Notes under the pieces: model-generated
What the model was told of the DNA's origin: nothing
What the model saw: the letters and a program-made list of their open reading frames with translations, nothing else
Databases searched by the model: none
In this document: one piece after another, positions 17,705 to 26,334 of the stretch
Position numbering within the stretch: position 1 is the stretch's first letter
How the letters are laid out: the number at the start of each line of letters is the position of its first letter
From: CAVRRZ01 sp963723745
Lineage (GTDB): Bacteria; Actinomycetota; Actinomycetes; Mycobacteriales; Geodermatophilaceae
Direction: 5' to 3'
NCBI GenBank assembly: GCA_963723745.1
Contig: CAVRRZ010000005.1
Coordinates: 1,054,001-1,118,000, forward strand
Length of the DNA: 64,000 nucleotides
Position numbers and translations under genes: made by a program

Positions 17705-19084
17705 ATGCGAGTCTCGCACAGCGTCTCGGCGGTTTTCGACGATCCCAATCTCGTGTCGGCCGGCGGTCTGGCCCCGGTGCTGGCGTTGGCCGAGCGGGCC
17801 GGGCTGCACGAGCTGGTGGCCGAGCACCTGACAGTGCCGGGCTCGGCCGGGGCGAACACGGTGGTCAAGATCCCGGCGCTGGTTGCCGGGATGGTCGCCG
17901 GCGCGGACAGCATCACCGACATGGACCTGCTGCGTCACGGCGGCATGGGCCGGTTGTTCACCGAGGTCCGGGCGCCGACGACGCTGGGCACCTGCCTGCG
18001 CGGGTTCACCTTCGGCCACGTCCGCCAGATGGATGCGATCGCCTCCCGGCTGCTGATCGCGCTGAGCAGGCAGGCGCCGCTGCTGGCCGGCGCCGATCAG
18101 GTCGCCTACCTCGACATCGACGACACGATGCGGGAGACCCACGGGTATGCCAAGCAGGGCGTGGGCTACGGCTACTCCAAGGTCAAGGGCCTCAACGCGC
18201 TGCTGGCGATCATCTCCACCCCGATCGCGGCGCCGGTGATCGCCGCGACCCGGCTGCGGAAGGGGGCGACCAACTCCGCCCGGGGCGCGGCCCGGCTGAT
18301 CACCGACGCGCTGGCCACTGCGCGTAAGGCCGGGGCGTCCGGGCGGGTGACCGTGCGCTGTGACAGCGCCTTCTACAACCACGACGTCGTCGCGGCGGCT
18401 CGCCGGGGCGGGGCGCACTTCTCGATCACCGCCCGGATGGATCCGGCGGTGCGCAAGGCGATCGCCTCGATACCCGAGGACGCGTGGGTGGCGATCAAGT
18501 ACCCGAACGCCATCTGGGACGACGACGAGGGCCGCTGGATCTCCGACGCCGAGGTCGCCGAGGTCCCATTCACCGCCTTCACCTCCCGCCGCAAGGCCGA
18601 GCACATCAGCGCACGGCTGATCGTGCGCCGGGTCAAGCGGCTGAACCCGAAATCGGTGCCGGCCGGGCAGAGCGAGTTGTTCGCCGCCTACCGCCACCAC
18701 GCGGTGTTCACCGACTCGACGTTGCCGATGCTCGAGGCCGAGGCCGGGCACCGCGATCACGCGATCGTCGAGCAGGTCATCGCCGATGTGAAGAGCGGGC
18801 CCCTGGCGCACATGCCCTCGGGCCGGTTCGCCGCCAACTCCGCCTGGACGGTGCTGGCCGCGATCGCCTTCAACCTCACCCGCGCCGCCGGCGTCCTGGC
18901 CTCGACGTTCCATGCCAAGGCCAGAACCGCCACCATCCGCGCCCACCTGATCGCCGTCCCGGCCCGGCTGGCCCGCTCCGCCCGACGAATCCGGATGCAC
19001 CTACCGCGCGACTGGCCCTGGGAGAACGCCTGGACCGAGCTGTTCACCAGCACCTGCGGCCCACCGGGCGCCCTCACCTCCTGA
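17705..19084 (+). CDS. IS1380-family transposase
   Basis: This 459-residue DDE transposase is full length for IS1380. Its likely catalytic residues are in YLDIDDTMRETHG, VTVRCDSAFYNHDV, and a C-terminal glutamate in IVEQVIADVKSGPLAHMPSGRF. The segment GYGYSKVKGLNALLAI is the usual insertion-domain border. It lies wholly between the terminal repeats of the IS, and its ATG follows an inverted repeat. No frameshift or truncation is visible, so the element appears able to move. Confidence 0.93.
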   Translation: MRVSHSVSAVFDDPNLVSAGGLAPVLALAERAGLHELVAEHLTVPGSAGANTVVKIPALVAGMVAGADSITDMDLLRHGGMGRLFTEVRAPTTLGTCLRGFTFGHVRQMDAIASRLLIALSRQAPLLAGADQVAYLDIDDTMRETHGYAKQGVGYGYSKVKGLNALLAIISTPIAAPVIAATRLRKGATNSARGAARLITDALATARKAGASGRVTVRCDSAFYNHDVVAAARRGGAHFSITARMDPAVRKAIASIPEDAWVAIKYPNAIWDDDEGRWISDAEVAEVPFTAFTSRRKAEHISARLIVRRVKRLNPKSVPAGQSELFAAYRHHAVFTDSTLPMLEAEAGHRDHAIVEQVIADVKSGPLAHMPSGRFAANSAWTVLAAIAFNLTRAAGVLASTFHAKARTATIRAHLIAVPARLARSARRIRMHLPRDWPWENAWTELFTSTCGPPGALTS

Positions 19085-20854
19085 CCACCCCAGCCGCACG
19101 CGGCGCGAGGAACGACCCGAAGTGGAAGAGCCGGCCAGAACCCGGCAACCTCCGCACGTCCGTCACCCGCACCAAGATCATTGAGCGGAATCAGAAGTCC
19201 GAACTATCGACGCGGCGGATCGAGGCTGAGCCGCACGCTCACCCGTGCGTGTCCGCACTGCTTGTCCGAACGAGACCCCGCCGCGCCGGACAGGATCCTG
19301 TGGCAGGCGGCCTGGCGGACGACGTGGGCGTTCGCCTGCGAACGTCACGGAGTTCTCCTGGAAGACACCTGCCGCGGATGCGGCGGGCTGCTCGGCGCAT
19401 CCGGGCACCGCATCGGCGGTCTGATCCCGAACCCGACGTTCGGCCCGCTCCATCCGGCTGCGTGTCGCGCCCGCAACGAGTCCCAGGGCCTCTGCGGGCA
19501 CCGGATCGACGAACAGGCCACGACACCGAGCCCGCAGCCGCTCCTGGCCCTTCAGCGGCGCTTGAGCGGTCTCCTTGACGGCACCGGCCCCCGACCGTCC
19601 AGCCTGGGTCTCCCGGTGCCTCCTGCTCAATACGTCCGTGACCTGCGCGCCCTGGTCGTCCTGCTCCAACTCGCCGACCACCGCCCAGCGGACAGCCCTC
19701 TGCCCGACTCCTTCACCGCAGCACTCAACCGCCACCTCAGCACTCGCCGCGAGAGCCGCAGGAACCGCGCCGCCAACGACCGGACAGACCGGACCTGGAC
19801 GACACCGCCCACCGACACTCGTGTGCTGTCCGCGCTGCTGCACCACGCCGTCGCCATCCTTGACCTGCCGACCCCCGAGGACGCCCGCGACCTACTGCCC
19901 CCGCTCATCGAGGCCGCCAACGAGCACGAACAGCGCACCTGGGAACGCGTGCGCTCCGCTGGTCAGCCGTCCGACGGCCTCTTCCGCTACTTCGCCCCCA
20001 ACCGCGCGGGCACGTTCAGCGTCCACATGCTGCGCGCCGCCTGCCCCACCGCGCTGACCATCACGAGCGATCACGTCCCCGCCTACCTGGACCGGGAGCA
20101 TTACCAGCGGTGGTTTGCATCGTTCTGGCCGTCTCAGCAGCGGAACATCCGCCGAGCGGTCCCGATCGCGATCGTCCAACTCATCGAAGAGTGCGACCTC
20201 CACACCGCCGCTGGCCGCCTCGGTATTCCGAGCAAGAGCGCGCAGGCCGCAATCATCCGCGCCGGTCGGGCCTGCAAACGCACCGACCGCGACGACGAGT
20301 TCCGCAGGTTCGTCGGCCTGGTCGCCGAAGACCTACAGGTCAGCCCCATCGACTACGGCCACCGCCGCCGCTACATCAACGCCGACTGGGACATCCCCGA
20401 GCCGGACTGGCAGCGGCTCGTGGAGCAGATGCTCGCCGCGCGCGTCGCCCGGCAAGACACGTTCTGGGAGGAACGCCGCAGAAGTCTGCGCATCTGGCTG
20501 TGGAGCCACGTCACCGGCGGAGACCCAATCCTGGCCCCCATGATCAAGCCGACACTGGACGGGCGGCTCTCAACCGCCTCCACGATCGACGCCTACACAA
20601 CCCTGCGCCGCCGGGCCGCGCCCGCCCTTGAAGACATCGTCAACCGCTACGCGCTTCAACTGACTCGGCGCATCGACCGGACGACACCCCAGCAGTCGGC
20701 AGCGGTTGTAGGAGCGACGGCCGCCCGTTAGGCGGCGTCACCAGGCGACCGTCCACACCGAAGCCTCGAAGGGTCCCAGCGGCTTCCGACGGCCAAAGGA
20801 CTCTCCCCATTCCCAGAACGTGATCCCGCTCACGCGTTCGGCGACTGAGCAGTT

Positions 20855-21024
20855 CTGCTCAACTGTCGTGTCCGAGCCCCGGCCTGCTCAACTGTGATGT
20901 CCAAATGGGCTACATACGGCTCTGACCAGCGCCAACGTCGCAGGAAACGGTGCTCAACCGTCGTGTCCGCCGACGGTCGTGCTCACCTTCCGTGTCCATT
21001 GCTCAACTATCGAGTCCAGTCACA
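20855..21024. repeat. transposon right end with TnsB-type binding repeats
   Basis: Five inverted copies of the left-end repeat lie at 20855-20873, 20884-20902, 20951-20968, 20980-20997 and 21000-21017. The form here is close to TGCTCAACTRTCGWGTCC. The last runs into the terminal CCAGTCACA ending at 21024. The number and spacing differ from the left end, as in other Tn7-like elements with asymmetric ends. Confidence 0.9.
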
Positions 21025-21029
21025 GTAGT
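21025..21029. repeat. right target-site duplication, GTAGT
   Basis: Exact repeat of 807-811, directly after the last transposon base. Its final T is the last base of the whiG TGA codon read on the minus strand, so the insertion leaves the sigma gene whole. Confidence 0.9.
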
Positions 21030-21832
21030 CACGCGATGTCGGCGAGCTTCGTGCGCAGGTGCAGAACGGCCTTGGTGTGCAGCTGGCAGATCCGGCTCTC
21101 GGTCACCCCGAGCACCCGACCGATGTCGGCGAGGGTGAGCCCTTCGAAGTAGTAGAGGCTCACGACGACCTTCTCGCGCTCCGGCAGCTGCTCGACGGCG
21201 CGGGCGAGGAGCTGGCGGGCCTCGCCGTGCTCGGCCATCGCCTGCGGGTCGAGGGCGGAGGGGTCCTGCAGCGTGTCACCCAGGCGCGGGGAGCTGCCGC
21301 CGTCGTCGTCCACGAGCAGCTCGTCGAGGGCGACGACGTTGACCAGCGAGAGCTGGCCGAGGAACTTGCGCACGTCCTCGACGTCCATGTCGAGCTCGTC
21401 GGCGACCTCCTCGTCGGTCGGGCTGCGCCGCAACTTGGCCTCGAGGTCTGCGACGGCGCGCTCGAAGGCGCGGGCCTTCATCCGCACCGACCGCGGGATC
21501 CAGTCGGTGTTGCGCAGCTCGTCGATGATCGCGCCACGGATGCGGGCCATCGCATAGCTCTCGAACTTGACCTCGCGCGTGGGCTCGTAGCGGGTGATCG
21601 CGTCGATCAGCCCGAACGTGCCGTAGGAGATCAGGTCGGCCTGCTCGACATGCGCGGGCAGGCCGCTGCCCACCCGGCCGGCGACGTACTTGACCAGCGG
21701 GGCGTAGTGCAGGATCAGGCGGTCTCGCAGCTCGGGCGCCCGGTTGTCGACGTAGTTGGCCCACAGGTCGGCCAGCGCCGCCTCCGGGTCGCCGTTGCGC
21801 TCGTCGATGTAGTGGACCGTTGCCTCAGGCAC
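21029..21832 (-). CDS. whiG: WhiG/FliA-family RNA polymerase sigma factor
   Basis: This 267-residue sigma-28-type factor directs RNA polymerase to a set of developmental or motility promoters. In Streptomyces, WhiG triggers sporulation of aerial hyphae. Region 2 reads LILHYAPLVKYVAGRVGSG, DLISYGTFGLIDAITRYEP and VKFESYAMARIRGAIIDELR. Region 3 follows near residues 120-165. Region 4 has LPEREKVVVSLYYFEGLTLADIGRVLGVTESRICQLH, the -35-binding helix-turn-helix. No flagellar genes are in the window, so a developmental role is more likely than a motility one. The Tn7-like element lies immediately beyond its stop, and upstream lie xerC, dprA and comM. Its 3' end is the probable attachment site read by TniQ. 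Confidence 0.92.
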   Translation of the reverse strand: MPEATVHYIDERNGDPEAALADLWANYVDNRAPELRDRLILHYAPLVKYVAGRVGSGLPAHVEQADLISYGTFGLIDAITRYEPTREVKFESYAMARIRGAIIDELRNTDWIPRSVRMKARAFERAVADLEAKLRRSPTDEEVADELDMDVEDVRKFLGQLSLVNVVALDELLVDDDGGSSPRLGDTLQDPSALDPQAMAEHGEARQLLARAVEQLPEREKVVVSLYYFEGLTLADIGRVLGVTESRICQLHTKAVLHLRTKLADIA

Positions 21833-21908
21833 GTCCCCGCTCCTCGTCCCTGCCCGGCATCCCGTCGCCGGGATCCCCTGCTGTCTGTCGTGGCACTGCG
21901 CCGTCCTC

Positions 21909-22844
21909 TCAGGCCCGCGGATGCGCTTGAGCGTGCACCGCCCGGAGGCGCTCGACCGTCACGTGCGTGTAGATCTGCGTCGTCGCGAGGCTAGCGTGGC
22001 CGAGAAGCTCTTGGACGGAGCGCAGGTCGGCGCCACCCTCGAGGACGTGCGTGGCCGCGGAGTGCCGCAGCCCGTGCGGGCCGATGTCCGGCGCGCCGGG
22101 AACTCGGGCCATCGCCGCGTGCACGATCCGTCGCGCCTCGCGGGCGTCGAGCCGGCGGCCGCGGAGCCCGAGCAGCAGCGCCGGGCCGGAGGTGGGCGTG
22201 GCCAGCGCCGGGCGCCCCCGCGTGAGCCAGGCGTCCAGCGCCACCTCGGCCGGGACGCCGTAGGGGACGCTGCGCTCCTTGCGGCCCTTGCCCAGCACGC
22301 GCAGCAGTCGCCGGCCGCGGTCGACGTCGTCGATGTCGAGCCCGACCAGCTCGCTGACCCGGATGCCGCTGGCGTAGAGCAGTTCGAGCACCAGCGCGTC
22401 GCGCAGACCCGCCGGCTGGTCGGCGCCTGCCGCGCTGTCGACCACGGCGGCGGCCTGCTCGGGCGCCAGGACGTCGGGCAGGGTGCGATGGGCCTTCGGG
22501 GTGACCAGCCGCAGGCCGACGTTCTCCGGGGCGAGCCCGGCCCGGCGCAGCCACCCGGTGAGCGACCGCGCCGACGCGGCGTGGCGGGCGGTCGTCGATC
22601 GGCTGTGCCCGCGGCTCCGGCCCTGCGCCAGCCAGCTCCGCAGCGTGGCCAGGTCCAGGTCGTGCGGTTGCCCGCCGCCGCGGCGGGCCAGGTGGTCGAG
22701 CAGCCGGACCGCGTCGGTGACGTAACCCCGGACGGTGTGCGGGGACAGGTCGCGCTGGGAGCGCAGGTGGGCCTCGTACCCGTCCAACGCCTCTGCCAGC
22801 GCGGGCGGCAGCGCCGCACGCGTGTCGGCGGTGGTCTCGGGCAC
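21909..22844 (-). CDS. xerC: tyrosine recombinase XerC
   Basis: XerC works with XerD at the chromosome dimer-resolution site dif. The protein has the N-terminal SAM-like core-binding domain (HLRSQRDLSPHTVRGYVTDAVRLLDHLA) and the C-terminal catalytic domain. The catalytic residues are all visible: R in YASGIRVSELVGL, H-x-x-R in PHGLRHSAATH, H in LGHASLATTQ, and the nucleophile Y in IYTHVTVERLR. Length from the GTG at 22844 is 311 residues, normal for the family. A TTG at 22880 is also possible, and neither has a clear ribosome site. Its place beside dprA and whiG is the usual actinobacterial arrangement, so I read it as the housekeeping recombinase and not a phage integrase. Confidence 0.92.
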   Translation of the reverse strand: MPETTADTRAALPPALAEALDGYEAHLRSQRDLSPHTVRGYVTDAVRLLDHLARRGGGQPHDLDLATLRSWLAQGRSRGHSRSTTARHAASARSLTGWLRRAGLAPENVGLRLVTPKAHRTLPDVLAPEQAAAVVDSAAGADQPAGLRDALVLELLYASGIRVSELVGLDIDDVDRGRRLLRVLGKGRKERSVPYGVPAEVALDAWLTRGRPALATPTSGPALLLGLRGRRLDAREARRIVHAAMARVPGAPDIGPHGLRHSAATHVLEGGADLRSVQELLGHASLATTQIYTHVTVERLRAVHAQAHPRA

Positions 22845-22907
22845 GGAGCAGACCGTCCGGTGCCGCTCGCCCCTGGTCAAGCAGCCGCGCCGCGCCGGGC
22901 GGAGGGG

Positions 22908-24170
22908 TCATGAACCCGGCTTCGGTGCTGGGGCGGTGCGCCACCCCTCCCCCGTCCACTGGACCAGACCGGCGAGCTCGAGCGCGGGCAACACCTTGAG
23001 CACGTCGAGCACCTCGCACCCGGCGATGCGGGCCAGCCGCTCAGGAGCGACACCGACCCGCACCGGGCAGGCGTCGAGCACCCGCACGGCCACGTCGGAC
23101 AGGCCGTCCCGCGGCGACTCGAGCCGCGGCTCCGGCGCCACGAGGTCGTCACCGATGGCACCCACCACGTCGACGACCTGGGCCGCGCTGGCGACCAGGA
23201 CGACGCGGGCCTCCCTGTCGCGCAGCAGTTCGTGGCACCCCACCGACATCGCCGAGGTCACCGGGCCGGGCACGGCGAGCACCTGCCGGCCCAGCTTCTG
23301 CGCCCGGCGGGCGGTGGCCAGCGCGCCCGAGCGTGCCGCCGACTCGACGACGACCGTGCCGCGCGCCAGCGCGGCGATCAGCCGGTTGCGCACCAGGAAG
23401 CGGTGCCCGTGCGGGGCGGTTCCGGGCGGCCACTCGCTCACCAGCAGCCCGCTCTCGGCGACGCGCGCGAACAGCGAGTCGTGACCGGCCGGGTAGGGCC
23501 GGTCCACCCCGTTGGCCAGCACGACGAGAGTCCGTCCCCCTGCCGCCAGCGCGCCCCGGTGCGCGGCGCCGTCGATGCCGTAGGCGCCGCCCGAGACGAC
23601 CGTCCAGCCGCGCTCGGCCAGCTGGTAGGCGAACTCCCCGGCGACGTGCTCGCCGTACGCCGTCGCCGCCCGGGAACCGACCATCGCCACCGCGCGGTCG
23701 GTGAGCTCGTCCAGCCGTGCCGGGCCGCGGACCCACAGCCCCACGGGCGGGATCAGAGCCTCGGTGCGCTTGGTCCGGTCCTTGGCGTCCGGGGGCTCCT
23801 CCAGGGCCCGCAAGGTGAGCGCGTGCAGAGCGAACGCCGGCCACTCGTCGTCCTCGGGCACCACCAGCCGGGCACCGCAGCGCTCGGCGCGCCGCAGGTC
23901 GTCGAGGCTGCGGTCCTGCGCCGCTCGCCCGCCGACCAGACCGCGCAACGTCGGGCTCACCGTGCCCGCTCGCAGCCGGCGCACCGCCTGCACGGGACCG
24001 ACCTCCTCGACGAACCGAAAGAAGTCCACGTACCCCGGCTCCGTCGCGCGGGTGAGCCAGGCCCGCGCCCGGCGGACACCCGGCCCGGCCATGCCGGGGA
24101 GGGACGTCTCGTCCTCCGCGGCGTCGAGAGCGGCGTCCAGATCGGTGCCGGAGTCGAACGTCGCAGTCAT
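22908..24170 (-). CDS. dprA: DNA-processing protein DprA
   Basis: DprA binds incoming single-stranded DNA and loads RecA during natural transformation; most non-competent bacteria also keep it. The 420-residue protein has an N-terminal helical domain with GLWVRGPARLDEL leading into the Rossmann-like core. The core shows VAMVGSRAATAYGEHVAGEFAYQLAERGWTVVSGGAYGIDGAAHRGAL, RTLVVLANGVDRPYPAGH, SEWPPGTAPHGHRFLVRNRLIAAL and the C-terminal winged helix. Its ATG overlaps the comM stop (ATGA), so the pair was a translation-coupled operon before comM lost its 5' end. It may now depend on transcription reading in from the sequence beyond 25444. Confidence 0.94.
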   Translation of the reverse strand: MTATFDSGTDLDAALDAAEDETSLPGMAGPGVRRARAWLTRATEPGYVDFFRFVEEVGPVQAVRRLRAGTVSPTLRGLVGGRAAQDRSLDDLRRAERCGARLVVPEDDEWPAFALHALTLRALEEPPDAKDRTKRTEALIPPVGLWVRGPARLDELTDRAVAMVGSRAATAYGEHVAGEFAYQLAERGWTVVSGGAYGIDGAAHRGALAAGGRTLVVLANGVDRPYPAGHDSLFARVAESGLLVSEWPPGTAPHGHRFLVRNRLIAALARGTVVVESAARSGALATARRAQKLGRQVLAVPGPVTSAMSVGCHELLRDREARVVLVASAAQVVDVVGAIGDDLVAPEPRLESPRDGLSDVAVRVLDACPVRVGVAPERLARIAGCEVLDVLKVLPALELAGLVQWTGEGWRTAPAPKPGS

Positions 24171-25444
24171 GCCGCCACCCGCTGCAGCCGCATCCCCAGC
24201 GCTTCAGCGACCTCGTCCTCACCGGGTGTGGTCGCCCCGGAGAGATCGGCCAACGTCCAGGCGACGCGCAGCACGCGGTCGAAACCGCGCACCGACAGCG
24301 ACCCCCGCTCCAGCGCCCGCTCGGCCAGGCGGAGCGCCGGTCGGGGCACCGGCCAGCGCTCGCGCAGCAGACGGCCGGGCACCTCGCTGTTCGTGCTGCA
24401 GCCGCTCCCCCGCAGCCGCTCGGCCGCAACGGCACGCGCCGCACGCACCCGGCCGGCCACCGTCGCGGTGGGCTCGGGCGGCACCACCCCGTCCAGCCAC
24501 GTCGCCCGGGTCACCGGCGGCAGGTCCACCCGCAGGTCGATGCGGTCGAGCAACGGCCCCGACAGCCGGGCCAGGTACCGGCGGCGCTCCAGTGGGCTGC
24601 AGGTGCACGCGGTGTCACCCGCGGCCGTGGCGCACGGGCACGGGTTCGCCGCCAGCACCAGCTGCGCCCGGCACGGAAAGGTCGCAGACCCGGCGGCCCG
24701 GTGGATCGTCACCGAGCCCCGCTCCAGCGGCTGGCGCAGCGTGTCGAGCACCGCGCGCGGGAACTCGGGCGCCTCGTCCAGGAACAGCACGCCGCGGTGG
24801 GCCCGGCACAGCGCTCCGGGACGGATGGCACCGGACCCGCCGCCGACGAGAGCCGCCATCGTGGCGGAGTGGTGCGGCGCCTCGAACGTGGGCCGGGTCA
24901 GCAGCGGCGCACCCGGCGGCAGGGTGCCCGCGATCGAGTGGATCGCGGTCACCTCGAGCGCCGCCTCCTGGTCGAGCGCCGGCAGAAGGCCCGGCAGTCG
25001 TTCGGCGAGCATGGTCTTGCCGGCTCCTGGCGGCCCGGCCAGGTACAGGTGGTGCCCTCCGGCCGCGGCGACCTCGACGGCCCGCCGTCCGGCCGCCTGC
25101 CCCACCACGTCGCCCAGGTCGGGACCCCCCGGCGGGAGCGGCGCCCGGCCCCGCCGGTGCCGCCGCAGCCGACGACGGCCGGCCAGGTGCTCGATGACGT
25201 CCGGAAGGGTCTCGGCGGGGAGCACCTCGATCCGGTCGACGAGCGCGGCCTCCTCGGCGTTGACCGCCGGGACGACGACCTGCGCGTGACCGGCCCGGGC
25301 AGCCGCCAGGACGGCGGGGAGCACGCCCCGGATGCCGCGGACCGAGCCGTCGAGGCCGAGCTCGCCCAGGAGGACCAGGGAGTCGATGGCGGTCAGCGGC
25401 ACGGCGTCGGCGGCACCGAGCACCCCCGCGGCCAGTGCCAGGTC
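24167..25444 (-). pseudogene. comM: comM (YifB) lacking its 5' end
   Basis: ComM is a hexameric helicase of the magnesium-chelatase AAA+ type that promotes branch migration in transformation. The remaining 425 codons begin at DLALAAGVLGAADAV, where native proteins have about 85-90 more residues. Walker A is in LAGPPGAGKTMLAERL, and further conserved segments are HSIAGTLP, RPTFEAPHHSATMAALVGGG, PGALCRAHRGVLFLDEAPEF and the Cys-rich ANPCPCATAAGDTACTC. Similarity stops at 25444, and codons beyond it are unrelated. An internal ATG at 25423 would give a protein without the N-terminal fold. The break marks the border of the catabolic region. comM is a known entry site for islands in other bacteria, but no integrase or matching repeat was found at this border. 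Confidence 0.88.
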
Positions 25445-26334
25445 AATATGACGGTTAGGACATGTCTATACCGAGCCTCCGCCGACCAGGCCCCGGCCCG
25501 ACTGAACCCCACGTCGAGGCGTCGAGGACGAAAGGCATGGCCGTCCGCTCCCTCGCCGGGATGGACGCGCAGAGGCAGCTGAGCAGCGTCGTCCTCCTTG
25601 CCTGCATGACGCGCTCCGGTCGCCGACCCTCACCGAGCGGGCTCGGACACGATCCCCGCACCCTTGCCGTGCGGGGGCGTCGGATATCGGCCCCGTCTGC
25701 GCCCGTAGCGGGACTTGTCCCCCAGCCTTCGGCCTGGGCCTCGCGGTCGTTCATTGCGGTCCGTTTATGCAGGTCAGCGGGGAGACCGAACCAAGGCGAA
25801 CGATGCTGAATGTCCCCGGACACGGCCAAATGGTGGTCAAAATGGTGGTCAACAGAACGCCGATCCCGCGCTCCGAATAGAAGGCCTCGGGCAGCCAGGC
25901 TCCACTGCAGGGCACTCCGAGCCTCCCGCCCGCTGAGCTCGACGTGGCCGCCCACCAGGCCGCGACTGCGGACGTCGGAACCGGACGGGCTGCAGATCGA
26001 CGGACAGCAGGGACGGCGCCAGTCCCGCACGTCTATACCAGGCTGGCCTCGCATCCAGCAACCGTCGACCGACTCGGTCCCACCAACGCATCGATAACCA
26101 GTGGCGTGCACTTCGGCCGAAGAGTCTTGGCCGAGCTCGCAGCCATCGTGCTGGAGGTGTTGGACGCGTGGCGCTTCACTCGACTCGACCTGCGCGGGAT
26201 GACGCTTCGCCGTACCCCGAGACCGCTGGCGCCAGGCACCAGCACACTCTGTGGCCGAACGCCTTGCAGCCAGACGGCTCCGCACGCGGCCCCGGAGGTC
26301 GCCCCCACTCAACAGGCGGTCGTGGTCAGCACCG
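25445..26334. other. 890-bp region without a convincing gene at the comM break
   Basis: No frame here reads as a known protein. On the minus strand an ATG at 25538 starts MPFVLDAST, like the opening of a VapC/PIN-domain toxin, but the similarity stops at once, so at most it is a remnant. A 12-bp tandem repeat lies at 25828-25851. GTCTATACC occurs twice, near 25464 and 26030. The region looks like decayed junction sequence between the truncated comM gene and the catabolic genes. Confidence 0.5.
25828..25851. repeat. 12-bp tandem duplication
   Basis: AAATGGTGGTCA occurs twice in direct succession, at 25828-25839 and 25840-25851. It lies in the gene-free junction region; no function is evident. 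Confidence 0.8.

Larger units (their letters stand above)
17585..19225 (+). mobile_element. IS1380-family insertion sequence, 1641 bp, inside tniQ
   Basis: The ends are perfect 13-bp inverted repeats, CCTCGATCCGCCG at 17585-17597 and its complement at 19213-19225. They are flanked by a 5-bp duplication, CTGAG (17580-17584 and 19226-19230). CC termini and a short duplication fit IS1380. It carries one intact transposase gene in the same direction as tniQ. The exact duplication and uninterrupted flanking codons suggest a recent insertion. Confidence 0.92.
17226..20731 (+). pseudogene. tniQ: tniQ (TnsD-like target selector) interrupted by an IS1380 element
   Basis: TniQ/TnsD proteins bind the attachment site and recruit TnsC. 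The gene is in two parts, 17226-17584 and 19231-20731. Joining them and keeping one CTGAG gives an unbroken frame of 619 residues, GSGW-LSRTLTRACPHC across the junction. The N-terminal TniQ domain has ETLAGYLLNLSYRLDM. After the junction come the family zinc motifs CPHC and CERHGVLLEDTCRGC, then a long helical region (about 350 residues) like that of site-specific TnsD. As it stands the upstream part ends at a stop at 17643-17645. The downstream part could be translated only from an internal start such as the TTG at 19181, which would retain the zinc motifs but lack the N-terminal domain. Confidence 0.9.
812..21024. mobile_element. complete Tn7-like transposon, 20.2 kb
   Basis: The element is delimited by inverted ends starting TGTGACYGGACTCGAYAGTTG, a perfect 5-bp flanking duplication (GTAGT), and multiple transposase-binding repeats inside each end. 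It carries tnsA, tnsB, tnsC and tniQ as an overlapping operon beside the right end. The cargo between the left end and tnsA is a hypothetical protein, an OLD-family nuclease, a DUF4062 protein with a zinc-ribbon partner, and a type I restriction-modification system. The right, tns-proximal end abuts the stop codon of the whiG-like sigma gene (stop at 21029-21031), the same geometry as Tn7 beside glmS. This suggests TniQ-guided insertion at a conserved gene end without damage to the gene. An IS1380 element interrupts tniQ, so this copy may no longer select its target. Confidence 0.93.

Noticed and set aside
812..21024. A CRISPR-associated Tn7-like transposon (CAST)
   Set aside because: No Cas proteins or CRISPR array are present; the cargo is restriction and nuclease genes.
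21909..22844. XerC-type recombinase as the integrase of the neighbouring island
   Set aside because: Its position in the conserved comM-dprA-xerC-whiG order and its length fit the housekeeping XerC.
24167..25444. comM as the attachment site of the Tn7-like transposon
   Set aside because: The transposon boundaries with their duplication are at whiG; the comM break is 4.4 kb away and has no tns genes or matching repeats.
25455..25538. A VapC/PIN toxin gene starting MPFVLDAST
   Set aside because: Only nine residues fit; no catalytic acidic residues follow, and a stop comes after 28 residues.
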